Of a stretch of 64,000 nt of DNA, positions 45,243 to 54,683 are shown piece by piece. The stretch is from Rhizobium sp. CF080. GTDB lineage: Bacteria; Pseudomonadota; Alphaproteobacteria; Rhizobiales; Rhizobiaceae. Location: contig NZ_AKKC02000015.1 in NCBI RefSeq assembly GCF_000282095.2, forward strand, positions 558,001 through 622,000. Direction: 5' to 3'. Below the pieces are notes generated by a model. It worked only from the letters and a program-made list of their open reading frames with translations. It had not been told where the DNA came from and searched no databases. Within the stretch, counting starts at the first letter, position 1. Every line of letters begins with the position of its first letter. The translations under genes and the position numbers were made by a program.

Positions 45243-48200
45243 CTATGCAACAACGGCTGGGTAGGTTTCGCCTTCGAATGTCGGGTAATCCTGGATCTCC
45301 GGCAGCCTCTTCGGGACATTGCGGAGCTGGGTGGCGATCGCGGGGTCGATTTCGCGGATGATTTCGCTGGCCTTCCGGGGCTTGCCGAGAAGATAACCCT
45401 GCAGCTCGTCGCAGCCTGCGTGAGCGAGGAACAGTGCCTGTTCGGTCGTCTCGACACCTTCGGCGACGACCTTCATGCCGAGACCGGTACCCAGGTCGAT
45501 GATGGTGCGCACGATGATCTGCGCATTGTCGACCAGGTTCAGATTGCTGACGAAACTGCGGTCGATCTTGATCGTGTCGAACGGGTAGCGGCTGAGATAG
45601 CTCAGCGACGAATAACCGGTGCCGAAATCGTCGAGCGCGATGTGGAAGCCCATACGCTTGAGGTCGTTGAGGATCTGCACGGCGCGCTTGTCGTCTTCGA
45701 TCAGCACGCTCTCAGTGATCTCGAGTTCGATCCGGTGCGGATCGGCGCCGGTACGTTTCAGAAGATCGGCAAGATCGGCGACGAAATCCGCGTGGCGGAA
45801 CTGTAACGGGCTGACATTGATGCTGATATGGCCGTCGAGATCCTCCAGGAGCCGGCAGGCTTCGGCAAGCACCCAGGCACCGAGCCGGATGATCTTGCCG
45901 GAGGCCTCGGCGACGGGAATAAAGTCGCCCGGGCTGATCATGCCGCGCTTTGGATGAACCCAGCGCAGCAGCGCCTCGTAACCGATGATGAGGCCGCTTT
46001 CCGCCTCGACACGCGGCTGCAGGTAGAGTTCGAATTCATTGCCCTGCAGGGCGATTTCCAGATCGACTTCCAGCGCCCGGCGCTTCTCGATCAGTTCGTT
46101 CATGCCTCGCCTGAACATGCGGCAGGCATTCCGGCCGGCGTTCTTGGCATGGTAGAGCGCCACGTCGGCGCAACCGATCAGCGCATCCATGTCCTGCGCA
46201 TGTTCGGGACACAGTGCGCCGCCGATGCTGACGCTGATATTGACCTGCTCGCCGTGGCCGATATCGATCGGATCGGCCATCGCGGCCAGCAGCCGGTCGC
46301 CGAAATTCTCGAGCTCGCCGGTCTCGGACGTGTGGGCGATGATGACGGCGAACTCGTCGCCGCCGAGACGGGCGACGATATTGTCCGGTCCGGCCTCGGC
46401 CGCAAGGCGAGCGGCGGTCTCGCGGATCACCGCGTCGCCGGTCTGGTGGCCGTGAATGTCGTTGATGTCCTTGAAGCGGTCTAGATCGACCATCAGGACA
46501 CCGCAACCCTTGCCATTTCCGGCCTCGGCCACCAGTTCGGTCAGCCGTTCGGAAAACAGCACGCGGTTCGGCAGCCCGGTCAGCGGATCGTGAAGCGCGA
46601 GGTAGCGCATGCGGCTCTCCGCCAGCTTGCGTTCCCTGAGATCGACGAGGCAGCCGATACGGGCCTTCTCGCCGCGATAGAGGATGTCGCGGCCGCGCGC
46701 CTCGACGGGGATTCCTTCGCCGCTCGCCAGCCTCACGATGATTTCGTGGCTGTTGTCGTCGTTGAGTTTCATCATGTCGGCGACGCGGATCGTCTCGCCG
46801 TCATGCAGGAAATCGAAGGCGGAACGGCCGATGATTTCGGCAAGCGGCAGGCCCACCATCTTGCCGAGCTGCTCATTGCCGTCGACGATAACGCCGTCGC
46901 GGTGGATCAGGATCGCCTCGAACGTGGCGTTCGCAAGGGCTGCGACCCGCTCCGACTCCTCGTTGTCGCGGCGCAGTTCCATCAGCTCTCCGCGGCTGCG
47001 CTCCTCTTCCTCGACATTGTCCATCAGCCGATTGAAGAGGCCGGTCAGCTTTTCGGCCTCGTCGCCCTGCACGACGGGGAGCCGCTTGCGCAGGTCGGCA
47101 TTGCCGCCGAGAAGATCGGTCAGCGCATCCTCGACATGGCCGACGCCGAGGCGGGTCGCGTGTTCGGCAAGGTTCAGCCCGTCCTCTTCGTCCTTGGCCG
47201 AAACGCGGATGCGCATCAGCCGGTCCGCCGCCCAGAAGAAGGCGTAACCGAGCCCGAAGGCCCAGTAGAAATTGACGCCGACGCCGACGAGCTGCACATG
47301 CAGCTGCGCCAGCCTGCCGCCGGCTGGAAGCTGATCGACGGGCGCGAGAAGTGCCAGAAGCAGCGTGCCGGTGACGCCGGCAAAGGCATGCACGCCGATT
47401 GCGCCAACCGCATCGTCGATCCTGAGTTTTCTCTCGACGAACGCATTGCCGAAGATCGCCACCGCGCCGCCGATCGCGCCGACCATCAGCGCGCTTGCCG
47501 GGTCGAGGATATGGCAACCGGCGGTGACCGCCACGAGCCCCCCGAGCATGCCGGAATTCGATTTTTCGGGAAGGATGACGCCATCCTGGTAGAAGCCGAT
47601 GATGTAACCGACGCAGGTGCCCATGCCGCCGGCCAGCACCGTGTTCATGATGATCGGCGCCACCTGGTCGGAAACGCCGAGCGTCGAGCCGCCGTTGAAC
47701 CCGATCCAGCCGATAAAGAGCAGCAGCGCGCCGGTGGTCGACAGGACCGGGCTATGACCGGCGATCCTGACCGGCGTGCCGTCCGCATTGAACTTGCCGA
47801 TGCGGGGACCGATGACCATGCAGGCCGCCAGCGCCACCCAGCCGCCGGTCGAATGGACGACCGTGGAGCCGGCGAAATCGACGAAACCCATCTGCGACAG
47901 GAAGGCCGACGCATTCGGGAACAGCGCCGAACCCCAGGCCCAGTGCACGAAGACCGGATAGATCAGCCCCGACATGAACAGCGAACCGAACACATAGGCC
48001 GGCAGCTTCATGCGCTCGGCAACGGCGCCCGAGACGATCGTCGCGGCCGTGCCGCAAAACATGACCTGGAAGACGAAAAAGGCCGACTGCCAGCTGTCCA
48101 GATCGCGCAGGAAATAGAATTCACTTTGCCTTCCGAACAGGAAACCGTTCGAATGGCCGAAGGCGATCATGAACCCGATCGCCGCGAAGGCGACGACGCC

Positions 48201-48446
48201 GAAGACGAAATCGAGAAGGTTCTTCTGCGCCACGTTGATCGAGTTCTTCGATCGTACCATGCCGGCTTCGAGCAGAAGGAAGCCGACCTGCATCATCATC
48301 ACCAGTCCGGCGGCGACGAGCACCCATGTCATGTCCAGCCGGGAATTGCGCGAAAGGAGATCATCCGCGAAGGCAAGGCCCGGAACCAGGCCGCAGGAAA
48401 GCCCGGAGCCGATAAAAAGCATAAAATATGACCAGCGAGATCGCAT
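45243..48446 (-). CDS. Ammonium transporter (Amt) fused to PAS, GGDEF and EAL domains
   Basis: A 1067-residue fusion. Residues 1-26 look like a signal peptide, as in AmtB. Residues about 35-430 are a full Amt domain with the conserved Asp190, twin pore histidines His198 (FAGSTVVHSTGG) and His353 (GVHAFAGVTG), and GWIGFNGGST with Phe250, ending in the Amt C-terminal motif GLNLAEHATRLG. A coiled-coil linker (about 460-505), a PAS domain (about 500-610), a GGDEF domain (GGDEF at 695-699, no RxxD inhibitory site) and an EAL domain (YEALLRW at 823-829, DDFGTGYSS, VAEGVETTEQ) follow, all with catalytic residues. It probably links ammonium to c-di-GMP. The start is uncertain among ATG 48446, ATG 48422 and TTG 48488. 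Confidence 0.93.
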   Translation of the reverse strand: MRSRWSYFMLFIGSGLSCGLVPGLAFADDLLSRNSRLDMTWVLVAAGLVMMMQVGFLLLEAGMVRSKNSINVAQKNLLDFVFGVVAFAAIGFMIAFGHSNGFLFGRQSEFYFLRDLDSWQSAFFVFQVMFCGTAATIVSGAVAERMKLPAYVFGSLFMSGLIYPVFVHWAWGSALFPNASAFLSQMGFVDFAGSTVVHSTGGWVALAACMVIGPRIGKFNADGTPVRIAGHSPVLSTTGALLLFIGWIGFNGGSTLGVSDQVAPIIMNTVLAGGMGTCVGYIIGFYQDGVILPEKSNSGMLGGLVAVTAGCHILDPASALMVGAIGGAVAIFGNAFVERKLRIDDAVGAIGVHAFAGVTGTLLLALLAPVDQLPAGGRLAQLHVQLVGVGVNFYWAFGLGYAFFWAADRLMRIRVSAKDEEDGLNLAEHATRLGVGHVEDALTDLLGGNADLRKRLPVVQGDEAEKLTGLFNRLMDNVEEEERSRGELMELRRDNEESERVAALANATFEAILIHRDGVIVDGNEQLGKMVGLPLAEIIGRSAFDFLHDGETIRVADMMKLNDDNSHEIIVRLASGEGIPVEARGRDILYRGEKARIGCLVDLRERKLAESRMRYLALHDPLTGLPNRVLFSERLTELVAEAGNGKGCGVLMVDLDRFKDINDIHGHQTGDAVIRETAARLAAEAGPDNIVARLGGDEFAVIIAHTSETGELENFGDRLLAAMADPIDIGHGEQVNISVSIGGALCPEHAQDMDALIGCADVALYHAKNAGRNACRMFRRGMNELIEKRRALEVDLEIALQGNEFELYLQPRVEAESGLIIGYEALLRWVHPKRGMISPGDFIPVAEASGKIIRLGAWVLAEACRLLEDLDGHISINVSPLQFRHADFVADLADLLKRTGADPHRIELEITESVLIEDDKRAVQILNDLKRMGFHIALDDFGTGYSSLSYLSRYPFDTIKIDRSFVSNLNLVDNAQIIVRTIIDLGTGLGMKVVAEGVETTEQALFLAHAGCDELQGYLLGKPRKASEIIREIDPAIATQLRNVPKRLPEIQDYPTFEGETYPAVVA

Positions 48447-48554
48447 CAAAGGTCGACCGCAGAAAAGACATCGGAACAGATGCCTCAAGCTATCGCTAAT
48501 GATTTAATTTTGAGTGTGACTCACAATTTTTGCGATCACAAGGCCGAACGCATG

Positions 48555-48878
48555 TCACGCGGAGCGCGACTTCTCCCCATCGGAAAACAGTGACGGACCA
48601 TTCTGGTCGATGATCTGCTGCGCCTTGCGGACGGTATATTCGACCGCATCGTCCAGGGAGGTAAAGACGTCGGCGCGGACGAAATTGCGCACCAGCGTCT
48701 CGCCGTTGACGTCCTTCTCGATTCGTCCCGCCAGCCGGAACTGCGAGCCTTCCCGGATCGGCGCCGGATGGATGATGCAGCCCTCATGCTCGACAGGCTT
48801 GACGGAAGCAGCTGGTGCTTCGGCAGCTTTGCCGCCACCGGAGAACATCGAGAATATGTTTGACAGAAACGAAGCCAT
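48555..48878 (-). CDS. HlyU-family protein
   Basis: A 107-residue protein of the HlyU family. The N-terminal 30 residues are Ala/Gly-rich, then GCIIHPAPIREGSQFRLAGRIEK and VRADVFTSLDDAVEYTVRKAQQIID (each split) match the compact HlyU domain. HlyU was first described as a virulence activator in Vibrio, but in rhizobia its role is unknown. It lies upstream of the Amt-GGDEF-EAL gene on the same strand with 108 bases between, so co-transcription is possible. Confidence 0.8.
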   Translation of the reverse strand: MASFLSNIFSMFSGGGKAAEAPAASVKPVEHEGCIIHPAPIREGSQFRLAGRIEKDVNGETLVRNFVRADVFTSLDDAVEYTVRKAQQIIDQNGPSLFSDGEKSRSA

Positions 48879-48982
48879 GGCGGCTGCCTATCATATTCCT
48901 GCCCGGGCCGGAAGCGGGGCACCCAAGGAAAAGTCGCGCTCGAACGTCTGATGTCCATCCGCACGCTTCAGGAGCCGTCCGC

Positions 48983-49999
48983 ATGAAATGGAAGATCGCC
49001 GCAGCATTCCCCCTCGCCCTCGCCGCCGCCCTATGGATCGGCAATACCTCCCTCTTCTCCCGCTTCCCGGACGATAGGCCGCTCAGGATCATCGCCCATC
49101 GCGGCCAGCACCAGCTTTTCGACACCTCCGATGTGGAAAACGACACCTGCACCGCGAGCCTGATGCTGCCGCCGACGCATGCCTTTCTGGAGAACACCAT
49201 TGCGGGCATGAAGGCCGCCTTTGATGCCGGCGCCGACGTGGTCGAACTCGACGTGCATCTGACGCCTGACAAGCAGTTCGCCGTCTTCCACGACTGGACG
49301 CTCGATTGCCGCACCGAGGGCAAGGGCGTTACCGAACAGCCCCCGATGTCCGTCCTGAAGTCGCTCGACATCGGCTACGGTTACACGGCCGATGGGGGTA
49401 AGACCTTTCCGTTCCGGGGCCACGGCAAGGGCCTGATGCCGACCCTGCCGGAGGTTTTTGACGCCCTGCCGGACGGCCGTTTCCTGATCAATTTCAAGAG
49501 CCGCCGCGCCGAGGAAGGCGAAGCGCTTGCTGCCCTGTTCAACAGCCAGCCGTCCGCCCGCGCAGCGACATTCGGCGTCTATGGCGGCAACGAGCCGACC
49601 GAAAAGGCGGTCGGCTCGGTCGCAGGCCTTCCGGGCTATTCGAACCGCACGGCGAAATCCTGCCTTCTCACCTATCTGGCCCTCGGCTGGAGCGGCCATG
49701 TGCCGGAAGCCTGCCGCAAAACGCTCGTGCCCGTGCCGATCAACTATGCGTTCCTCCTCTGGGGCTGGCCGGAGCGTTTCTACGACCGGATGCGGGCGGC
49801 CGGATCGGATGTGGTGCTGATCGGTCCGTTCGAGGCCGGCGACGCCGGATCGTCCGGCATAGACGACCGGGAGACCTGGGACATGGTGCCATCAGGCTTT
49901 CCGGGCCTCGTCTGGACCAACGTGATCGAGAAGACCCGGCCCGAGGCGGAGCGCCGCGGCTTCTGCGCCCTGCCCGCCCGGCCGCTGATCTGCGGCTAG
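48983..49999 (+). CDS. Glycerophosphodiester phosphodiesterase family protein
   Basis: A 338-residue protein. The N-terminus (MKWKIAAAFPLALAAALWIG) is a signal anchor. The GDPD barrel follows with IIAHRGQHQ, LENTIAGMKAAFDAGADVVELDVHLTPD (split) and FHDWTLDCRTEGKG, holding the metal-binding Glu, Asp and catalytic His. It would release glycerol-3-phosphate from deacylated lipids in the periplasm. AGGAG lies 9 bases before the ATG at 48983. The reading further upstream (to 48815) is rejected because it overlaps the HlyU gene and lacks a signal. Confidence 0.88.
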   Translation: MKWKIAAAFPLALAAALWIGNTSLFSRFPDDRPLRIIAHRGQHQLFDTSDVENDTCTASLMLPPTHAFLENTIAGMKAAFDAGADVVELDVHLTPDKQFAVFHDWTLDCRTEGKGVTEQPPMSVLKSLDIGYGYTADGGKTFPFRGHGKGLMPTLPEVFDALPDGRFLINFKSRRAEEGEALAALFNSQPSARAATFGVYGGNEPTEKAVGSVAGLPGYSNRTAKSCLLTYLALGWSGHVPEACRKTLVPVPINYAFLLWGWPERFYDRMRAAGSDVVLIGPFEAGDAGSSGIDDRETWDMVPSGFPGLVWTNVIEKTRPEAERRGFCALPARPLICG

Positions 50000-50079
50000 G
50001 CCGACGATCTGCGGCCGATAGACTTCCCGTCGTCACGAACCGTGCCTATCATCAGCTCTCGGTTCGGAGGGAGCGCCGG

Positions 50080-51072
50080 ATGCGGAGGAGATTCTTGTCA
50101 TGGCGGGCGATCATTTATGTCTGCGCGATCCTGGTCGCCGCCTTCGGAGTGCACTTGATGTCCGGCCCGCGCATGCCCGCTGACGGTTTCCCCGCCTTCG
50201 ACAAAGCCAGCCTCGGCGTGGACATCGACGCCTATCTCGCCGCCGGCGAAAGCCGCTATCCGGACATCCGGCCGGGGGCTGCCAAACGCATCGTCTGGGC
50301 CGATCCGGCGACGAAGGCAAAAACGCCCTTCGCCGTCGTCTACCTGCACGGCTTCTCGGCTTCGGCCGAGGAGATCCGCCCCCTGCCCGACCGCGTCGCG
50401 GCAGCGCTCGGCGCCAATCTCTATTTCACCCGGCTTGCCGGCCATGGCCGCAGCGGCGATGCCATGGGCGAGCCAGGCCTCGAAGACTGGCTGGCGGATT
50501 TTTCCGAAAGTCTGGCGATCGGCGAAGCGCTCGGCACCCAGGTGATCGTCATCGGCACCTCGACCGGCGCCTCGCTTGCGACGCTGGCGCTGGCCGATCC
50601 GAGGATCGCTTCCCGCATCTCGGCCGCCGTCTTCGTGTCGCCGAACTACGGCATCAACAGTTTCGGCGCCTTCCTTCTGACGACGCCAGTCGCGCCGCAG
50701 CTTTCAAGGCTGCTGCTTGGCGAAAGCCGCGGCTTCACGGCCTACAACGACCGCCACGCCGCCCACTGGACGACCCGGTATCCGACAAGCGCGCTGCTGC
50801 CGATGGCGGCGCTGGTCAAACTCTCGGTCGAGAGCCCAGCCGAGCAGATCAAGACGCCGGCGCTGTTTCTCTATTCGTCGCTCGATCAGGTCATCCGTCC
50901 CGACAAGGTGCGCGAAGTCGCCGGGCGCTGGGGCGGACCTCACGCGCTTTTCGATGTCGGCAAGACCGGCGATCCCGGCAATCATGTGATTGCAGGCGAC
51001 ATCATCTCGCCAGCGACGACCGGGCCGCTTGCCGACCGGACCATCGCCTGGCTCAACGGCATCCTCAAATGA
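50080..51072 (+). CDS. Alpha/beta-fold hydrolase with N-terminal membrane anchor
   Basis: A 330-residue lipase-like hydrolase. Residues about 9-28 are hydrophobic (IIYVCAILVAAFGVHLM), then VVYLHGFSASAEEI gives the oxyanion region, VIGTSTGASLATLAL near residue 160 the nucleophile elbow with G-T-S-T-G, LYSSLDQVIRPDKV the Asp, and GNHVIAGD the catalytic His. Substrate unknown. Its last 8 bases overlap the end of the convergent ilvA gene. Confidence 0.85.
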   Translation: MRRRFLSWRAIIYVCAILVAAFGVHLMSGPRMPADGFPAFDKASLGVDIDAYLAAGESRYPDIRPGAAKRIVWADPATKAKTPFAVVYLHGFSASAEEIRPLPDRVAAALGANLYFTRLAGHGRSGDAMGEPGLEDWLADFSESLAIGEALGTQVIVIGTSTGASLATLALADPRIASRISAAVFVSPNYGINSFGAFLLTTPVAPQLSRLLLGESRGFTAYNDRHAAHWTTRYPTSALLPMAALVKLSVESPAEQIKTPALFLYSSLDQVIRPDKVREVAGRWGGPHALFDVGKTGDPGNHVIAGDIISPATTGPLADRTIAWLNGILK

Positions 51073-52339
51073 CGAGATTCGCCAGGATCTCGTTCTCGGT
51101 AATGTCCTGATAACCCATGCCCGCCGCCTCGAACCGTTCGATCAGGCCGGCGAAATTCTCCGGTCTTGCGGTTTCGATGCCGATCAGGATCGAGCCGAAA
51201 TTGCGGGCCGATTTCTTCAGGTATTCGAAGCGGGCGATATCGTCTTCCGGTCCTAAGAGATTGAGGAAATCGCGCAACGCGCCGGGGCGCTGGGCAAGCC
51301 GCAGCACGAAGTATTTCTTGAGACCGGAATAGCGCATGGCGCGTTCCTTGACGTCGGGCAGGCGTTCGAAATCGAAATTGCCGCCCGAGACGACGCAGAC
51401 CACCGTCTTGCCGCCGAGCTTTTCGCGTCCCAGCCTATCGAGCGCGGTGATCGACAGGGCACCGGCCGGTTCCAGCACGACACCTTCGACGTTCAGCATC
51501 TCGGTGATCGTCACGCAGATGGCGTTTTCCGGCACCAGCAGAACCTGATCCGGCGAAAAGCCCTTCAAAGCCTCGAAATTAAGGTCGCCGATCCGCGCCA
51601 CGGCAGCACCGTCGACGAAATTGTCGAGCTTGGCGAGCGTGACCGGCTCGCCCGCCTCGAGGCTCTTCTTCAGGCTCGGCGCGCCTTCAGGCTCGGTGAA
51701 GAGAAAGTCTTCCCGCTTGACGATGTCCTTCAGGTAGCCGGTCGTGCCCGACGAAAGGCCGCCGCCGCCGACCGGCAGGATGACCAGATCGGGCGTCACG
51801 CCTTCCGGCAGTTGTTCGAGCAGCTCGGCCGCGACGGTCGCCTGGCCTTCGATGATGTCGGCGTCATCGAAGGGCGGCACCATGACGCCGCCGATCTCTT
51901 CCACATGGGCGCGGGCCGCCGCATAGCACTGGTCGAAAATGTCGCCGATCAGCCGGATGGTGATGAACTGGCCGCCGAACATCCGGGTCTTGTCGATCTT
52001 CTGCTGCGGCGTCGTCACCGGCATGAAGACCACGCCCGGCACTTCGAAATGGCGGCAGACGAAGGCAAAACCCTGCGCGTGATTGCCGGCCGAGGCGCAG
52101 ACAAAGGTCTTGCCCTTGGCGCCTGACGCGATCGCCTTGCGCAGGAAGTTGAAGGCGCCGCGGATCTTGTAGGAGCGGACCGGCGACAGGTCCTCGCGTT
52201 TCAGCCAGATCTCGGCGCCGTAGCGGCGGCTCAGGTGCTCGTTCATCTGCAGCGGCGTCTCGGGGAAAATCTCCCGCATCGCCACCCTGGCTTCGTCCAC
52301 GCCTGCTTTGGTCACGCCCGCCTTGGTCACATCGGTCAT
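51065..52339 (-). CDS. ilvA: Threonine ammonia-lyase (threonine dehydratase)
   Basis: A 424-residue fold-type II PLP enzyme converting threonine to 2-oxobutanoate, the first step to isoleucine. The PLP lysine is in VRSYKIRGAFNF (about residue 57), followed by ASAGNHAQGFAF and PVGGGGLSSG; the C-terminal about 75 residues form an ACT-like regulatory domain (KYFVLRLAQRPGALRDFL). One ACT-like unit gives the short IlvA type, about 90 residues shorter than the E. coli biosynthetic enzyme. The first residues contain a small repeat TKAGV-TKAGV, with GTG codons that might serve as alternative starts. Confidence 0.92.
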   Translation of the reverse strand: MTDVTKAGVTKAGVDEARVAMREIFPETPLQMNEHLSRRYGAEIWLKREDLSPVRSYKIRGAFNFLRKAIASGAKGKTFVCASAGNHAQGFAFVCRHFEVPGVVFMPVTTPQQKIDKTRMFGGQFITIRLIGDIFDQCYAAARAHVEEIGGVMVPPFDDADIIEGQATVAAELLEQLPEGVTPDLVILPVGGGGLSSGTTGYLKDIVKREDFLFTEPEGAPSLKKSLEAGEPVTLAKLDNFVDGAAVARIGDLNFEALKGFSPDQVLLVPENAICVTITEMLNVEGVVLEPAGALSITALDRLGREKLGGKTVVCVVSGGNFDFERLPDVKERAMRYSGLKKYFVLRLAQRPGALRDFLNLLGPEDDIARFEYLKKSARNFGSILIGIETARPENFAGLIERFEAAGMGYQDITENEILANLVI

Positions 52340-52431
52340 CCATTGAATTTCAAGAATGGTCCCGCTATGCCATAGGCTTACGGCTGAGACAAAGCTTCTT
52401 TCAGTTGCCGCGAACTTCGGGACAACCCTTT

Positions 52432-53886
52432 TTGAACGCCAATCTTCTCCAGTCGGTCATCTACATGACGGCGCTCTGCGCGCTCTACCTGTCGCTCGCC
52501 ATGTTCCTGCCGGCGATGGTGGACCTTTATTACGGGCACCGCGACTGGCAGGTTTTCGCGATGTCCGGCTTCATGGTCGGGGGGCTTGCGGCGGCAGCGG
52601 CGCTGGCGACCCATGGCCCACCGCCGGTCTTCAACAAGCGGCTGGGTTTCCTGCTGGTCAACGTGTTGTGGGCGATGTTTTCTGTAGTGGGCGCGATCCC
52701 GCTCTTCCTTGCGGAACACGAACTCTCGTTTGCACAAGCGCTGTTCGAGTCGATCTCCGGCATCACCACCACCGGTTCGACGGTGATCGTCGGGCTGGAC
52801 ACCATGCCGCCCGGCATCCTGCTCTGGCGTTCGCTGCTCACCTGGCTCGGCGGCATCGGCATCGTCGGTCTCGGCCTGTTCGTCCTGCCGTTCCTGAAAG
52901 TCGGCGGCGCCTCGATCTTCAAGCTTGAATCGTCGGAGACCAACGACAAACCGTTCGCCCGGCTTGCGAGCTTCACCCGGGCCTTCCTGATCGTCTACGT
53001 GCTGCTGACGCTTGCCTGCACCGTCGCATATGATCTCGCCGGCATGGACCATTTCGATGCGCTGAACCATGCGATGTCGACGATCGCCACGGCCGGTTTC
53101 TCGACCCACGATATGTCGTTTGGCTATTTCGACAACAACGGGCTTCTGGTTGTGGGTACTATCTTTCTGGCGATCTGCAGCCTGCCGTTTTCGGTGCTGA
53201 TCCTGCTCGCCGTCCGCGGGCGGCTGGATACGCTGCGCGATCCGCAAATCCTGGTTTTCCTCGGTTATCTCTGCCTCATCTCGATCGTCGTTGCCGTCTA
53301 CCACCACCTGAGAAATGGCGTCGAACTGGACGACGCGCTGATCCATTCGTTCTTCAACATCACCTCGATCCTGTCGACCGGTGGCTTTGCGAGCGACGAC
53401 TATACGCTCTGGGGACCGTTCGTGGTGCTCGTCGCCTTCTTCGCCACCTTCGTGGGCGGCTGCTCAGGTTCGACGGCCGGCGGCATCAAGGCCTATCGTT
53501 TCGTGGTGATGGTCAACGTCATCCGCGCCGGGCTGAACAAGCTCATCTATCCGAATGCGATCTATCCCGTGCGTTACGGCAGCCTGACGGTGGATGCCGA
53601 GACGCAGCGTGCGGTCTTCCTGTTCGTCAGCCTCTACATTTTCCTCTGGGTCGTCGGCAGCGTCGGCATGGCGCTGTTGGGCTACGACGTCCTGACCGCC
53701 ACGTCCTCGGTCATCACCGCGCTGTCGAACGTCGGTCCCGGCATCGGCCCGATCGTCGGCCCCGTCGGCAACTTTTCCACGATCAGCGATCCGGCGCTCT
53801 ATCTCCTGTCGCTGATGATGCTGCTCGGGCGTCTCGAAATCCTGACCGTGCTGGTCCTGCTGACGCCGGTTTTCTGGCGGCACTAG
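52432..53886 (+). CDS. trkH: TrkH-family potassium transporter
   Basis: A 484-residue inner-membrane K+ uptake subunit. The four pore loops carry selectivity-filter segments GITTTGSTV, ATAGFST, STGGFAS and SNVGPGIG. It begins with L-N-A-N-L-L-Q-S, matching relatives if the TTG at 52432 is the start; a TTG at 52405 adds nine residues. The usual partner TrkA is not in this window. Its stop overlaps the end of the convergent phosphatase gene by 4 bases. Confidence 0.9.
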   Translation: MNANLLQSVIYMTALCALYLSLAMFLPAMVDLYYGHRDWQVFAMSGFMVGGLAAAAALATHGPPPVFNKRLGFLLVNVLWAMFSVVGAIPLFLAEHELSFAQALFESISGITTTGSTVIVGLDTMPPGILLWRSLLTWLGGIGIVGLGLFVLPFLKVGGASIFKLESSETNDKPFARLASFTRAFLIVYVLLTLACTVAYDLAGMDHFDALNHAMSTIATAGFSTHDMSFGYFDNNGLLVVGTIFLAICSLPFSVLILLAVRGRLDTLRDPQILVFLGYLCLISIVVAVYHHLRNGVELDDALIHSFFNITSILSTGGFASDDYTLWGPFVVLVAFFATFVGGCSGSTAGGIKAYRFVVMVNVIRAGLNKLIYPNAIYPVRYGSLTVDAETQRAVFLFVSLYIFLWVVGSVGMALLGYDVLTATSSVITALSNVGPGIGPIVGPVGNFSTISDPALYLLSLMMLLGRLEILTVLVLLTPVFWRH

Positions 53887-54530
53887 CCCGGCACGCGCAG
53901 GAATTCGACCGGCCCGCCCGGTTCGTCGTCGTCGAAGACGGCGCAGGTCAGTTCGCCGCCGAACACGCAGCCGCTGTCGATATTGGTGCGGTTGCCGATC
54001 GTCTGCGGATTGCCGGGAAGCGGCGTGTGGCCGTGGCAGAGATGCCGGCCCCAGAATTCTCCGTCCTCGTCGCTCGCAAATCGCTTCCAGATCAGGTCGC
54101 GCTCCCGCTGCCCATCGAGCGGCAGCGTCTCGTCGACGCCGGCATGCACGAAGATCCGGCGCTCGTCGACATGGATCAGCGGACGATGCGCGCACCATGA
54201 CAGCACCTGAGGCGGCACGTAGCCGTCGAAGGAGACCATCGTCTCGCGGCCGCCATTGTCGAGCCAGGTGATCTCGTCGTGCCCGCGGTTCTGATGCGCG
54301 CGGACCATCATGTCCTCATGATTGCCCTTGAGCGCCATCCACCGCCACCCTTCCTTGCGCGGCCCCGCCATGACAAGGTCGAGCACGCCCCTGCTCTTCG
54401 GCCCACGATCGATATAATCGCCAATGAACACCACGTGCCCGGAAGGCGCATGGTCCTCCACATGCCCGAGCAGTTCCTTCAACTGCGCCAGGCAGCCGTG
54501 GATATCGCCAATGGCAAAGGTAAAGCCCAA
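53883..54530 (-). CDS. Calcineurin-like metallophosphoesterase (Ser/Thr phosphatase-like)
   Basis: A 215-residue phosphoesterase with all metal-site motifs: GDIHGCLAQL near residue 8, GDYIDRGPKSRG near residue 37, GNHEDMMVR near residue 69, VHAGVDETLPLDGQ and CHGHTPLPG. It resembles bacterial PPP-type protein phosphatases (PrpA) and ApaH relatives. It starts with TTG at 54530, supported by GGAGG six bases upstream; there is no ATG near the conserved start TFAIGDIHG. Substrate unknown. Confidence 0.9.
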   Translation of the reverse strand: MGFTFAIGDIHGCLAQLKELLGHVEDHAPSGHVVFIGDYIDRGPKSRGVLDLVMAGPRKEGWRWMALKGNHEDMMVRAHQNRGHDEITWLDNGGRETMVSFDGYVPPQVLSWCAHRPLIHVDERRIFVHAGVDETLPLDGQRERDLIWKRFASDEDGEFWGRHLCHGHTPLPGNPQTIGNRTNIDSGCVFGGELTCAVFDDDEPGGPVEFLRVPG

Positions 54531-54597
54531 AGCACGCCTCCATCAAAATGGATATCAAACGGTCTTCATCGAAAACGGTTGCAGGCAGGGTCTGGTT

Positions 54598-54683
54598 TGG
54601 TGCGGACGGCGGGGATCGAACCCGCATGACCAAAGGCCGAGAGATTTTAAGTCTCTTGCGTCTACCAGTTTCGCCACGTCCGC
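54598..54683 (-). tRNA. tRNA-Leu (anticodon UAA)
   Basis: The minus strand folds into a leucine tRNA: acceptor GCGGACG paired with CGTCCGC, D-arm TGGCGAAACTGGTAGACG, anticodon arm AGAGA-CTTAAAA-TCTCT with anticodon TAA, a long variable arm (CGGCCTTTGGTCATG), and T-arm GCGGGTTCGATCCCCGC. CCA is encoded (54600-54598). It lies in the 346-base gap upstream of the phosphatase gene on the same strand. Confidence 0.97.

Noticed and set aside
46590..48431. A 613-codon open frame antisense to the Amt-GGDEF-EAL gene
   Set aside because: It is a mirror of the GC-rich codon usage of the real gene; composition is dominated by Arg, Asp, Glu, His and Ala with no recognisable domain, while the opposite strand encodes a clear fusion protein.
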